A DNA stretch of 64,000 nucleotides from contig CACZLA010000004.1 in NCBI GenBank assembly GCA_902781895.1, forward strand, positions 24,644 through 88,643, in the 5' to 3' direction. Each line of letters opens with the position of its first letter. Within the stretch, counting starts at the first letter, position 1. Both the position numbers and the translations under genes were made by a program. This document shows positions 1-7,304 of the stretch, one piece after another. The notes beneath the pieces are model-generated. The model was not told where the DNA came from. It worked only from the letters and a program-made list of their open reading frames with translations, and did no database searches. This DNA is from an uncultured Lachnospiraceae bacterium (lineage in GTDB: Bacteria; Bacillota; Clostridia; Lachnospirales; Lachnospiraceae).

Positions 1-27
1 TCGATTCTGCTGATTCGGTGGTGTTCG

Positions 28-807
28 ATGAATGATGGATTAAAAGAGCGATTTCTGCAGAATCGTTTTATACTGTCAGAATTAATAAAAAAAGGAATAA
101 GACTGAAGTACAGAAGATCATATCTGGGAATCCTCTGGTCCCTTTTGGAACCGCTCCTTACAATGATCGTTCTTACTATAGTATTTGGAACACTTATGGG
201 AGTGCATGAAAGATCATTCCCAGTATATATTCTTTCGGGAAGACTCTTATATGGTTTCTTCTCTCTTTCAACAACAGCTGCACTTAAATCTATAAGAGCA
301 AACAGTTCTATCATAAAAAAGGTTTATGTGCCGAAGATGCTGTATCCGCTTTCTTCAATACTATTTAATTATATTATTTTTGCCATATCGCTGATCGTAC
401 TGGCGGTGGTTTCTCTTGTGCTGGGAGTATATCCTACATTTTATCTGATCCAGATAATCATACCGCTGGTGGTGCTTCTGCTTCTGAGTCTCGGATGCGG
501 ACTTATTCTTTCTACTATAGGTGTGTTTTTCAGGGATATGGAATATCTGTGGACGGTAGCCTTGATGCTTATCATGTATACCTGTGCCATTTTCTATAAG
601 ACAGATAAGCTTCTATATAGTAAGTGGGGCTTTGTCCTGAAGGGAAATCCCCTGTTCTGTGTGATAGATAATTTCAGAAGTGCCATATTCGGTCAACCAA
701 TGAATCTGAGATACCTGGCGTATGCCACAGGCTTCAGTATTGTTTCGATATTGATCGGATTTATAGCATTTAAGAAGAATGAAGATAAGTTTATTCTTGA
801 GATATAA
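28..807 (+). CDS. ABC-2 type polysaccharide export permease (Wzm/TagG-like)
   Basis: Membrane half of an ABC exporter that moves a lipid-linked surface polysaccharide or teichoic acid across the membrane. The 259-residue protein has the family's usual length, with an amphipathic N-terminus (residues 1-30, motif LKYRRSYLGILWS) followed by about six hydrophobic segments. The ATPase lies 50 bp downstream in the same orientation, as in Wzm-Wzt and TagG-TagH pairs. The ATG at 28 follows a weak purine stretch, and anything upstream is outside the window. Which polymer is exported cannot be read from these two genes; the neighbouring uppP fits an undecaprenyl-linked substrate. Confidence 0.85.
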   Translation: MNDGLKERFLQNRFILSELIKKGIRLKYRRSYLGILWSLLEPLLTMIVLTIVFGTLMGVHERSFPVYILSGRLLYGFFSLSTTAALKSIRANSSIIKKVYVPKMLYPLSSILFNYIIFAISLIVLAVVSLVLGVYPTFYLIQIIIPLVVLLLLSLGCGLILSTIGVFFRDMEYLWTVALMLIMYTCAIFYKTDKLLYSKWGFVLKGNPLFCVIDNFRSAIFGQPMNLRYLAYATGFSIVSILIGFIAFKKNEDKFILEI

Positions 808-857
808 GATCAGAGATTTCGTATGTATGGAAATCATAAATATAACGGTGAGGATAT

Positions 858-1598
858 ATGGCTGAAAAAGTGCTGAGGGTTGACAATGTAAGTATGAAGT
901 TCAACCTTAGTAAAGAAAAACATGATTCGTTAAAGGAATACGTTATTGCCATGCTTAAGAAACAGCTTCAGTATAATGAATTCTGGGCTCTTTCTGATGT
1001 CTCCTTCGAGCTTGAAAGGGGAGACAGGCTGGGAATACTCGGATTTAACGGTGCGGGAAAGTCTACACTACTGAAGGTTATAGCAGGAGTTTTTAAACCT
1101 ACCATCGGGTCGGTGGAGAGGCACGGTGTGCTGGCACCCCTTATCGAACTGGGGGCGGGATTTGATCCGCAGTATACCGGAATGGAAAATATATATCTTT
1201 ACGGAGCCTGTCTCGGGTACAGCCATAAGTTTATTGATGAGAAGCTTCAGGATATTATAGATTTTTCCGAGCTTAAGGACTTTATAGATGTTCCGCTCAA
1301 GAACTATTCGTCAGGTATGAAGGCAAGGCTGGGATTTGCGATAGCAACCATAGTTGAGCCCGATATGCTTATCCTTGACGAGGTGCTGTCAGTAGGAGAT
1401 GCAAAGTTTAAGAAGAAAAGCATGAATAAGCTTATGTCTCTTCTTGAAAAAAATGTAACAGTTCTTTTTGTTTCTCATAATATAGATCAGGTTCAGAAGC
1501 TTTGTAATAAGGCTATTATACTTGATAAAGGAAAAATGATAGCCAGCGGCGGCGTGGATGAAGTGACTTCAAAGTATGAAGCACTTGTTGGAAAGTAA
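858..1598 (+). CDS. ABC polysaccharide export ATPase (Wzt/TagH-like)
   Basis: Cytoplasmic ATPase partner of the preceding permease. Visible motifs are Walker A GFNGAGKST (about residues 65-73), signature YSSGM, Walker B MLILDEVLSVGD and an H-loop VSHN. At 246 residues it has only the nucleotide-binding domain and lacks the C-terminal carbohydrate-recognition domain of O9a-type Wzt, so substrate selection by a tail domain is not expected. A GGTGAGG ribosome site lies just upstream of the ATG at 858. Likely co-transcribed with the permease and followed closely by uppP. Confidence 0.88.
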   Translation: MAEKVLRVDNVSMKFNLSKEKHDSLKEYVIAMLKKQLQYNEFWALSDVSFELERGDRLGILGFNGAGKSTLLKVIAGVFKPTIGSVERHGVLAPLIELGAGFDPQYTGMENIYLYGACLGYSHKFIDEKLQDIIDFSELKDFIDVPLKNYSSGMKARLGFAIATIVEPDMLILDEVLSVGDAKFKKKSMNKLMSLLEKNVTVLFVSHNIDQVQKLCNKAIILDKGKMIASGGVDEVTSKYEALVGK

Positions 1599-1641
1599 AT
1601 TTGGTGCTATATTTATATACAACACATATTTGGGGGTAGAG

Positions 1642-2547
1642 ATGGCCTTTTTGGAATTATTAAAAGTCGTTTTTTTAGGAATAGTTGAAGGAATAACAGA
1701 GTGGCTTCCCATAAGCAGTACGGGACATATGCTTCTTGTGGATCAGGTTGTAAAGCTTGATGCCGGTAAGGATTTTAAGAATATGTTCTTTGTTGTCATC
1801 CAGCTGGGTGCTATACTGGCTGTTGTATATATGTACTGGGGCAAGCTGTGGCCTTTCAGAATGGTGAGAGACGAAAAGCCGAGACGTGACGGAAAAAGAA
1901 AAAAGATCGATCCGAGATGGAAGGATGAGATACGAATAAAGAATATAGGAATAAGCCGTGTTATTCTTCTTCTCTGGTTAAAGGTTATTGTTGCAACATT
2001 ACCTGCAGCAGTTATCGGAATTCTTCTTGATGACTGGATGGATAAATATGCTCATACTGCAGGGGTCATAGCAGTTGCACTTATCGTTTACGGAGTTCTG
2101 TTTATACTTGTTGAAAGCAGAAATGAAAAACGACAGCCAAAGATAACTAAGCTGAGTCAGATGACATATCTTGATGCACTGAAGCTGGGAGCTTTCCAGA
2201 CACTTGCCATAGTTCCCGGAACATCCAGATCCGGTGCAACTATAGTCGGCGGTCTTACCATGGGCTATTCGAGAAGACTTGTAACTGAGTTTTCATTTTT
2301 CATGAGTATACCTATCATGTTCGGCTGGAGTTTGATAAAGCTGATAAAGTTCGGCTTCCATTATTCGGTCCTTCAGTTCTTTGAGCTTATTATAGGAATG
2401 GTGGTTGCATTTATTGTTTCCGTTTTTGTTATCAAGTTCCTTATAGGTTATATCAAGAAAAACGATTTCAAGATATTCGGATATTACAGAATTGCACTTG
2501 GTCTTGTAGTAATAGTAATATTTGTATTAAAGGGTCTGCTTGCCTGA
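1642..2547 (+). CDS. uppP: undecaprenyl-diphosphatase UppP/BacA
   Basis: Integral membrane enzyme that dephosphorylates undecaprenyl pyrophosphate to recycle the lipid carrier for wall and surface polymers. The two family signatures are clear: GIVEGITEWLPISSTGH near the N-terminus and PGTSRSGATIVGG past the middle, between several hydrophobic helices. The frame is open upstream to 1576, inside the end of the previous gene, but the ATG at 1642 follows a GGGGGTAG ribosome site and gives the usual start MAFLELLK, so I place the start there (301 residues). It follows the polysaccharide exporter, consistent with shared use of the lipid carrier. Confidence 0.93.
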   Translation: MAFLELLKVVFLGIVEGITEWLPISSTGHMLLVDQVVKLDAGKDFKNMFFVVIQLGAILAVVYMYWGKLWPFRMVRDEKPRRDGKRKKIDPRWKDEIRIKNIGISRVILLLWLKVIVATLPAAVIGILLDDWMDKYAHTAGVIAVALIVYGVLFILVESRNEKRQPKITKLSQMTYLDALKLGAFQTLAIVPGTSRSGATIVGGLTMGYSRRLVTEFSFFMSIPIMFGWSLIKLIKFGFHYSVLQFFELIIGMVVAFIVSVFVIKFLIGYIKKNDFKIFGYYRIALGLVVIVIFVLKGLLA

Positions 2548-2584
2548 TAAGTGATATCATGGATCCGGGCAGGATGTGAAGCGA

Positions 2585-3316
2585 ATGATAAGAATAGATA
2601 AATATCTGGCCGATTCAGGCTACGGAACAAGGAGCGAGGTTCGCTCCTTGATTCGTTTAGGAAATGTATCAATAGGAGAAAAGATAATAAAGGATCCCGG
2701 TGCCAAAATAGATCCGGATAAGGATAAGGTTCTTGTGAAGGGAGCAGAGGTTTCGTACAGTGAGTACGAATACTATATGCTCAGCAAGCCTGCCGGAGTT
2801 GTGACTGCAACAACCGACAGGAAAGAAAAAACAGTACTCGATCTGATTAAAACAGGAAAAAGAAGAGACCTGTTTCCGGTGGGGAGACTTGATAAGGATA
2901 CGGAGGGATTACTTCTTATAACAAATGATGGCGAGCTGGCACATTTCCTTTTATCCCCGAAAAATAAGATTGAGAAAACATATGTAGCTGTGGTTTCGGG
3001 AGAACCTCCGGTTGACATAACTCAACTGTTCCGTGAGGGACTTGATATTGGAGACGATAAAAAGACCGAGGAAGCTTTACTAATACAGCTGGAAAAAAAT
3101 GAAGCAAATTCATTATATACATATGAAGTGACCATAACAGAAGGCAGATATCACGAAATAAAAAGAATGTTTGAAGCTGTAGGCTGTAAGGTTGAGTATC
3201 TGAAGAGATACAGCATGGGATGTCTTAAGCTTGATCCCGGGCTTGCCTCAGGTCAGTACAGAGAGCTGACAAGCGGGGAAGTGGAGCAGCTGAGAAGTTT
3301 AAATAAATGTAAATAA
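2585..3316 (+). CDS. 16S/23S rRNA pseudouridine synthase, RsuA/RluB family
   Basis: Converts a specific rRNA uridine to pseudouridine. An N-terminal S4 RNA-binding domain (from MIRIDKYLADSGYGTRSEV) is followed by the catalytic domain with GRLDKDTEGLLLITNDG, which carries the catalytic Asp. The frame also allows a GTG start at 2576, but the ATG at 2585 matches where S4 domains of this family begin. Size (243 residues) fits RsuA-type enzymes; RluB versus RsuA specificity cannot be decided by eye. Followed by the promoter of the rpmG-secE-nusG cluster. Confidence 0.88.
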   Translation: MIRIDKYLADSGYGTRSEVRSLIRLGNVSIGEKIIKDPGAKIDPDKDKVLVKGAEVSYSEYEYYMLSKPAGVVTATTDRKEKTVLDLIKTGKRRDLFPVGRLDKDTEGLLLITNDGELAHFLLSPKNKIEKTYVAVVSGEPPVDITQLFREGLDIGDDKKTEEALLIQLEKNEANSLYTYEVTITEGRYHEIKRMFEAVGCKVEYLKRYSMGCLKLDPGLASGQYRELTSGEVEQLRSLNKCK

Positions 3317-3345
3317 TATACATTGTATAAATGTAAATAAAACAC

Positions 3346-3375
3346 TTGACGAAGTGGCTTCGGTTATGATATTCT
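3346..3375 (+). promoter_or_regulatory. candidate promoter for rpmG-secE-nusG
   Basis: TTGACG (3346-3351) is followed after 18 bp by TATTCT (3370-3375). The transcript would carry a leader of about 130 nt with a potential GC-containing hairpin (TGTACGCAC...GTGTGCG, about 3390-3415) before the strong GGAGGTGG ribosome site of rpmG. Predicted from consensus only. Confidence 0.5.
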
Positions 3376-3510
3376 AACGATTGCGTTTCTGTACGCACTT
3401 CTTTTGGTGTGCGAAAAACAGTAATCCCAACTGACACTGAAAGTTTACCCTATTTACGTATGGAAACTATATCATTATTATATAGTAACAGTATATGGAG
3501 GTGGCGACTA

Positions 3511-3660
3511 ATGCGCGTGAAGATAACACTTGCATGTCAGGAATGTAAACAGCGTAACTATAACATGACAAAGGAAAAGAAATTACATCCGGACAGAATG
3601 GAAACAAAGAAGTATTGTAGATTCTGCAAGAAGCATACAATGCATAAGGAGACCAAATAA
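3511..3660 (+). CDS. rpmG: 50S ribosomal protein L33
   Basis: Small zinc-ribbon-type ribosomal protein of the large subunit, 49 residues. Two Cys pairs are present, CQEC near the N-terminus and CRFC near the C-terminus, typical of the zinc-binding (C+) L33 form. The ATG at 3511 is preceded by GGAGGTGG. Longer in-frame extensions upstream are not protein-like. It is followed by secE and nusG, the usual bacterial order. Confidence 0.95.
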   Translation: MRVKITLACQECKQRNYNMTKEKKLHPDRMETKKYCRFCKKHTMHKETK

Positions 3661-3688
3661 CGGTTTTTGATGAATAGAGGAGAACGAT

Positions 3689-3892
3689 ATGTCAGATAAA
3701 AAAGAGACATCACCTGCTCTTAAGAGAAGCTGGTTTCAGGGATTGAAACTGGAGTTCGGAAAAATAACATGGCCCGGAAAGAAGCAGCTGGCTAAAGAGA
3801 CAACTGTTGTTCTTGTTGTAGCAATACTTATCGGTGGAATCATAACAGTTGTTGACTGGTTACTTGGATTGGGTCTCAATTATTTATGGTAG
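3689..3892 (+). CDS. secE: preprotein translocase subunit SecE
   Basis: Single-span subunit of the SecYEG translocon. The 67-residue protein has a charged amphipathic N-terminal half (LKLEFGKITWPGKKQLAKET, the family hallmark) and one C-terminal transmembrane helix (VVLVVAILIGGIITVVDWLL). The ribosome site is AGAGGAGAA. It ends in TAG, showing that TAG is a normal stop codon in the left block. Confidence 0.95.
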   Translation: MSDKKETSPALKRSWFQGLKLEFGKITWPGKKQLAKETTVVLVVAILIGGIITVVDWLLGLGLNYLW

Positions 3893-3904
3893 GTAGGTGA
3901 TATT

Positions 3905-4558
3905 ATGGCAGAAGAGAATAAGGAATTTGAAGAGGTTAATTCTGTTGAGGAAGTATCTGAGGATACTGCAGCAACAGTAGAAGAAGCTGTTGAAGCCGTA
4001 GCTGAGCCTGTTCAGAAGTCTGCTAATATCAAGCAGCAGGGAGATAATGAACCTCATTGGTATGTTGTCCACACCTATTCCGGATATGAGGAAAAGGTAA
4101 GGAAGGATATCCTTAAGACTATTGAAAACAGACGTCTTCAGGACCAGATGTTTGAAGTAATGGTTCCTGTTCAGGATGTTACTGAGGTCAGAAAGGGTGT
4201 TAAGAAGACTGTATCAAAGAAGATATTTCCCGGTTATGTGCTGGTTCATATGATAAAGAATGATGTAACATGGTACGTTGTACGTAATACACGTGGTGTT
4301 ACAGGATTTGTAGGTCCCGGATCTGAACCTGTGCCTCTTACTGATAAAGAGATGATCAGACTCGGTGTAAGAACCGCTGATATCGATATAGATGTTGAAG
4401 TGGGCGATACCATAAAGGTTATTGCAGGTGCTTGGGAAGGCACAACAGGAAAGATAAAGACCATCAACAAGGCAAAACAGTCTATCACTATGGATATAGA
4501 TATATTCGGACGTTCTACAGATGTTGAGATCAGTCTGGGTGAGATTCAGAAATTATAA
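3905..4558 (+). CDS. nusG: transcription termination/antitermination factor NusG, N-terminally extended
   Basis: RNA polymerase-associated elongation factor. The NGN domain starts around residue 50 (HWYVVHTYSGYEEKVRKDI) and the C-terminal KOW domain carries VGDTIKVIAGAWEGTTGKI. At 217 residues it exceeds the roughly 175-180 typical of the family. The excess is an acidic low-complexity N-terminus (EEVNSVEEVSEDTAATVEEA and onward). The start at 3905 has GGTAGGTGA upstream and sits 12 bp after secE, so the extension is probably real. Confidence 0.93.
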   Translation: MAEENKEFEEVNSVEEVSEDTAATVEEAVEAVAEPVQKSANIKQQGDNEPHWYVVHTYSGYEEKVRKDILKTIENRRLQDQMFEVMVPVQDVTEVRKGVKKTVSKKIFPGYVLVHMIKNDVTWYVVRNTRGVTGFVGPGSEPVPLTDKEMIRLGVRTADIDIDVEVGDTIKVIAGAWEGTTGKIKTINKAKQSITMDIDIFGRSTDVEISLGEIQKL

Positions 4559-4661
4559 TTTTTAATGCTATATTCATTCGGCTTAAACCTGGTCGGATGT
4601 TTATATAAGTGGAAGGGGAAATATCATACCCCGTGATCTACCACGAGAGGAGGAATAAAAA
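4559..4661 (+). promoter_or_regulatory. rplK-rplA leader (possible L1 autoregulatory site)
   Basis: A stretch of 103 bp between nusG and rplK with several short self-complementary segments (for example GGGG...CCCC around 4616-4633). In many bacteria L1 represses the L11-L1 messenger by binding its leader. I could not identify a convincing L1 site by eye, so this is a position-based suggestion. Confidence 0.25.
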
Positions 4662-5084
4662 ATGGCTAAGAAAGTCAAAGGTTACATCAAGTTACAGATA
4701 CCTGCAGGAAAGGCAACTCCGGCACCACCTGTCGGACCGGCACTTGGTCAGCACGGTGTTAACATCGTTGATTTCACAAAGCAGTTCAATGACAGAACAG
4801 CTAACATGGAAGATGTTATCCCTGTAGTTATCACAGTTTATGCAGACAGTAGTTTCAGCTTTATTACTAAGACACCTCCTGCAGCAGTTCTTATCAAGAA
4901 GGCAGCAGGTATTCCAAAGGCGTCAGGCGAACCTAACAAGAAGAAGGTTGCTAAGATCACAAAGGCACAGGTACAGGAGATCGCAGAGAAGAAGATGCCT
5001 GACCTGAATGCAGCATCACTTGAGGCAGCTATGAGCATGATAGCCGGTACAGCTCGTTCAATGGGCATAGAAGTAATCGACTAA
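4662..5084 (+). CDS. rplK: 50S ribosomal protein L11
   Basis: Ribosomal protein of the GTPase-associated centre. The N-terminal motif [20 protein letters not shown] and the C-terminal rRNA-binding domain (ending near [10 protein letters not shown]) are diagnostic, and 140 residues is the normal length. A strong GAGAGGAGG ribosome site precedes the ATG. It is followed after 20 bp by rplA. Confidence 0.97.
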   Translation: MAKKVKGYIKLQIPAGKATPAPPVGPALGQHGVNIVDFTKQFNDRTANMEDVIPVVITVYADSSFSFITKTPPAAVLIKKAAGIPKASGEPNKKKVAKITKAQVQEIAEKKMPDLNAASLEAAMSMIAGTARSMGIEVID

Positions 5085-5104
5085 TTGGTTTGGAGGTAAT
5101 GAAG

Positions 5105-5818
5105 ATGAAAAAAGGTAAGAGATATGCAGAGGCTATTAAGCTTGTTGATAAGACAAAGCTTTATGACCTTGAAGAGGCAGCAGAGTTAATAAAGAAGACA
5201 GCCAGTGCCAAGTTCGATGAAACTGTTGAGGCTCATCTGAAGCTCGGTGTTGACGGACGTCACGCAGATCAGCAGGTTCGTGGTGCGGTTGTACTGCCAC
5301 ACGGAACAGGTAAGGAAGTTAAGGTTCTCGTATTTGCAAAGGGCGATAAGGTTGATGAGGCTCTTGCAGCAGGTGCTGATTATGCAGGTGGTGAGGAACT
5401 CGTACCAAAGATTCAGAACGAAGGATGGCTTGATTTCGACGTTGTTATTGCTACACCTGATATGATGGGTGTTGTAGGACGTCTTGGTCGTGTACTTGGA
5501 CCTAAGGGACTTATGCCAAATCCTAAGGCAGGTACAGTTACACCTGATGTTGTAAAGGCTATTGCAGATGTTAAAGCTGGTAAGATCGAGTACAGACTTG
5601 ATAAGGCAAACATCATCCACGTTCCTGTAGGAAAGGCTTCTTTCACAACAGAGCAGATAGTTGATAACTATAAGGCTCTTATGGAAGCAGTAGTAAAGGC
5701 TAAGCCATCAAGCGCAAAGGGACAGTATTTAAAGAGCGTAACTATCGCTTCTACTATGGGTCCCGGAATCAAGCTTAACCCTAACAGATTTACAGGTCAG
5801 GGCGGACAGGCTGAGTAA
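5105..5818 (+). CDS. rplA: 50S ribosomal protein L1
   Basis: L1 stalk protein and classical translational repressor of its own operon. The sequence shows the L1 signature region ([22 protein letters not shown]) and the usual C-terminus. The frame is open from a TTG at 5090, but the GGAGGT site at 5092-5097 overlaps that codon and is properly spaced for the ATG at 5105 ([10 protein letters not shown]), giving 237 residues. It ends the cluster, followed by a strong terminator. Confidence 0.96.
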   Translation: MKKGKRYAEAIKLVDKTKLYDLEEAAELIKKTASAKFDETVEAHLKLGVDGRHADQQVRGAVVLPHGTGKEVKVLVFAKGDKVDEALAAGADYAGGEELVPKIQNEGWLDFDVVIATPDMMGVVGRLGRVLGPKGLMPNPKAGTVTPDVVKAIADVKAGKIEYRLDKANIIHVPVGKASFTTEQIVDNYKALMEAVVKAKPSSAKGQYLKSVTIASTMGPGIKLNPNRFTGQGGQAE

Positions 5819-5843
5819 GTCATACCATATATTTATGATAAAT

Positions 5844-5880
5844 AAAAAATCATCGTTGCTTATGCGACGATGATTTTTTT
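5844..5880 (+). terminator. Rho-independent terminator after rplA (bidirectional)
   Basis: A stem of TCATCGTTGC with GCGACGATGA around a TTAT loop is flanked by an A-tract on the left and a T-tract on the right. It can therefore end both the rplK-rplA transcript and the convergent glycerate kinase transcript. Confidence 0.88.
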
Positions 5881-5911
5881 ATTCGGGAAAACTTCCAAAA
5901 TGTCAGTTTTA

Positions 5912-7099
5912 TTATTTAGTCGTGCTGGTATTAAAATAGGTTGATTTTATCAATCGGAAAACCTGTTCGCTTGTAGCACTTAAGTTTATTTTTGTCGTTA
6001 CGGGATCCATAGCATTGTTCTTTGAGGAAGGTCTTCTCTGTATAGGGAAATAGGCATCCACATCCGGAAGCTCATCTCCGTCAAAGGAAGCTGATACACC
6101 GCCCACTAGTGCTATTACTGTCTTGTTATATTTTTTGGCAATCTCTGCAATGCCGATGGGAGCTTTGCCCATCTTAGTCTGGTTATCAAGGAATCCTTCT
6201 CCTGTAACGACTATGTCTGCATCCTTGATATATTCTATAAGATTTGTTTCTTCGATGACTATCTTGTTTCCGGCTTCAAGGCTTCCTTTTACCAGATATT
6301 TGAAAGCGAAACCAAGACCGCCTGCAGCCCCCACTCCCGGAGTGAAGGGATCCACGGGTTCTTCAGATTTTTTCTCGACTAACTGGGCAAATCTCTGAAT
6401 CCATTTGTCCATCATGGTTATTTCAGAAGCGAAAAGTCCCTTCTGTGGTCCGAATATATGAGAGGACCCATTTTCTCCAATCAGAGGATTTTTTACATCG
6501 CATGCGACTCTGAAATTTGATTCAAAAACCAGCGGGTTCATATGCGATATATCAATATCGGAGATGAACTCCAGATCGCTTCCGGTAAGATGTCCGTTTT
6601 CTCCGGTGATGATATGTCCGTTTTCATCGATAAAGTCAACTCCCAGTGCCTGAAGCATTCCTATACCAACATCATTGGTGGCACTGCCTCCCAGTCCGAT
6701 GATGAAGCTTCGGCATCCTCTGTCAAGAGCGTCATTTATCAGGACTCCCACTCCATAGGTTGTGGTCTTAAGGGGGTCTCTTTCGTTTTCATGGACAAGA
6801 GTCAGTCCTGCGGCACTTGCTATTTCGATAATGGCGGTTTTTATATTTTCATCATTGTAAATGATTCCATATTGTGCATACATTTTTTCACCAAGGGGAT
6901 TTACGGTTTCCACCTCAACGAATTCACCATCGCATCCCATGGTAACGGCACTTACGGTACCTTCTCCGCCATCTGCCAGGGGGCGGACAGAATACTGGGC
7001 GTTGGGGATTGCACGGAGCAGTCCCTGTGCTGCCGCTTCACCACATTCCAGAGAGCTGAGACAGCCCTTCATAGAATCCATTGCAAATACTATTTTCAT
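5912..7099 (-). CDS. glycerate kinase (GlxK/GarK family)
   Basis: ATP-dependent phosphorylation of D-glycerate, feeding it into glycolysis or serine metabolism. The family start MKIVFAMDSMKGCLSSLECG, the ADGGEGT motif and GLGGSATNDVGIG are all present, and 395 residues is slightly longer than typical members. It is convergent with rplA and has its own upstream region with a TATAAT that overlaps a palindrome also found upstream of two other transcription units. Whether the product is 2- or 3-phosphoglycerate cannot be read from sequence alone. Confidence 0.9.
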   Translation of the reverse strand: MKIVFAMDSMKGCLSSLECGEAAAQGLLRAIPNAQYSVRPLADGGEGTVSAVTMGCDGEFVEVETVNPLGEKMYAQYGIIYNDENIKTAIIEIASAAGLTLVHENERDPLKTTTYGVGVLINDALDRGCRSFIIGLGGSATNDVGIGMLQALGVDFIDENGHIITGENGHLTGSDLEFISDIDISHMNPLVFESNFRVACDVKNPLIGENGSSHIFGPQKGLFASEITMMDKWIQRFAQLVEKKSEEPVDPFTPGVGAAGGLGFAFKYLVKGSLEAGNKIVIEETNLIEYIKDADIVVTGEGFLDNQTKMGKAPIGIAEIAKKYNKTVIALVGGVSASFDGDELPDVDAYFPIQRRPSSKNNAMDPVTTKINLSATSEQVFRLIKSTYFNTSTTK

Positions 7100-7131
7100 A
7101 CTTTTATCTCCACTGATTAATTAATCGTTTT

Positions 7132-7172
7132 ATGACACTTATGTAATTATATCATATTTGTAAGTATGTCAA
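7132..7172 (-). promoter_or_regulatory. promoter with overlapping palindromic motif, glycerate kinase
   Basis: On the minus strand TTGACA (7167-7172) precedes TATAAT (7146-7151) by a short 15 bp spacer. The last two bases of TATAAT begin ATTACATAAGTGTCAT (7132-7147), an imperfect palindrome. Near-identical -10/palindrome combinations occur at 29715-29734 and 47694-47713 with the same geometry, suggesting one shared regulator. This copy has the least symmetric arms. Confidence 0.5.
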
Positions 7173-7238
7173 GAGAATTTATTTCATAATTTAAGTGATG
7201 ATATAACCATATTGGTAAAAAATATCGGCTCTGGGGGT

Positions 7239-7267
7239 TTGAATTATTTTCCGGGATATAGTATTAT
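7239..7267 (+). promoter_or_regulatory. candidate promoter for the 7305 gene
   Basis: TTGAAT (7239-7244), a 17 bp spacer and TATTAT (7262-7267) give a good vegetative promoter match, about 40 bp before the start codon and its AAAGGAGA ribosome site. Confidence 0.55.
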
Positions 7268-7304
7268 AGACATTTAAAGGGAATGTTATGTAAAGGAGAT
7301 TATT

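Noticed and set aside
5090-5104. TTG start for rplA
   Set aside because: The GGAGGT ribosome site overlaps the TTG; the ATG at 5105 is correctly spaced and gives the standard L1 N-terminus.
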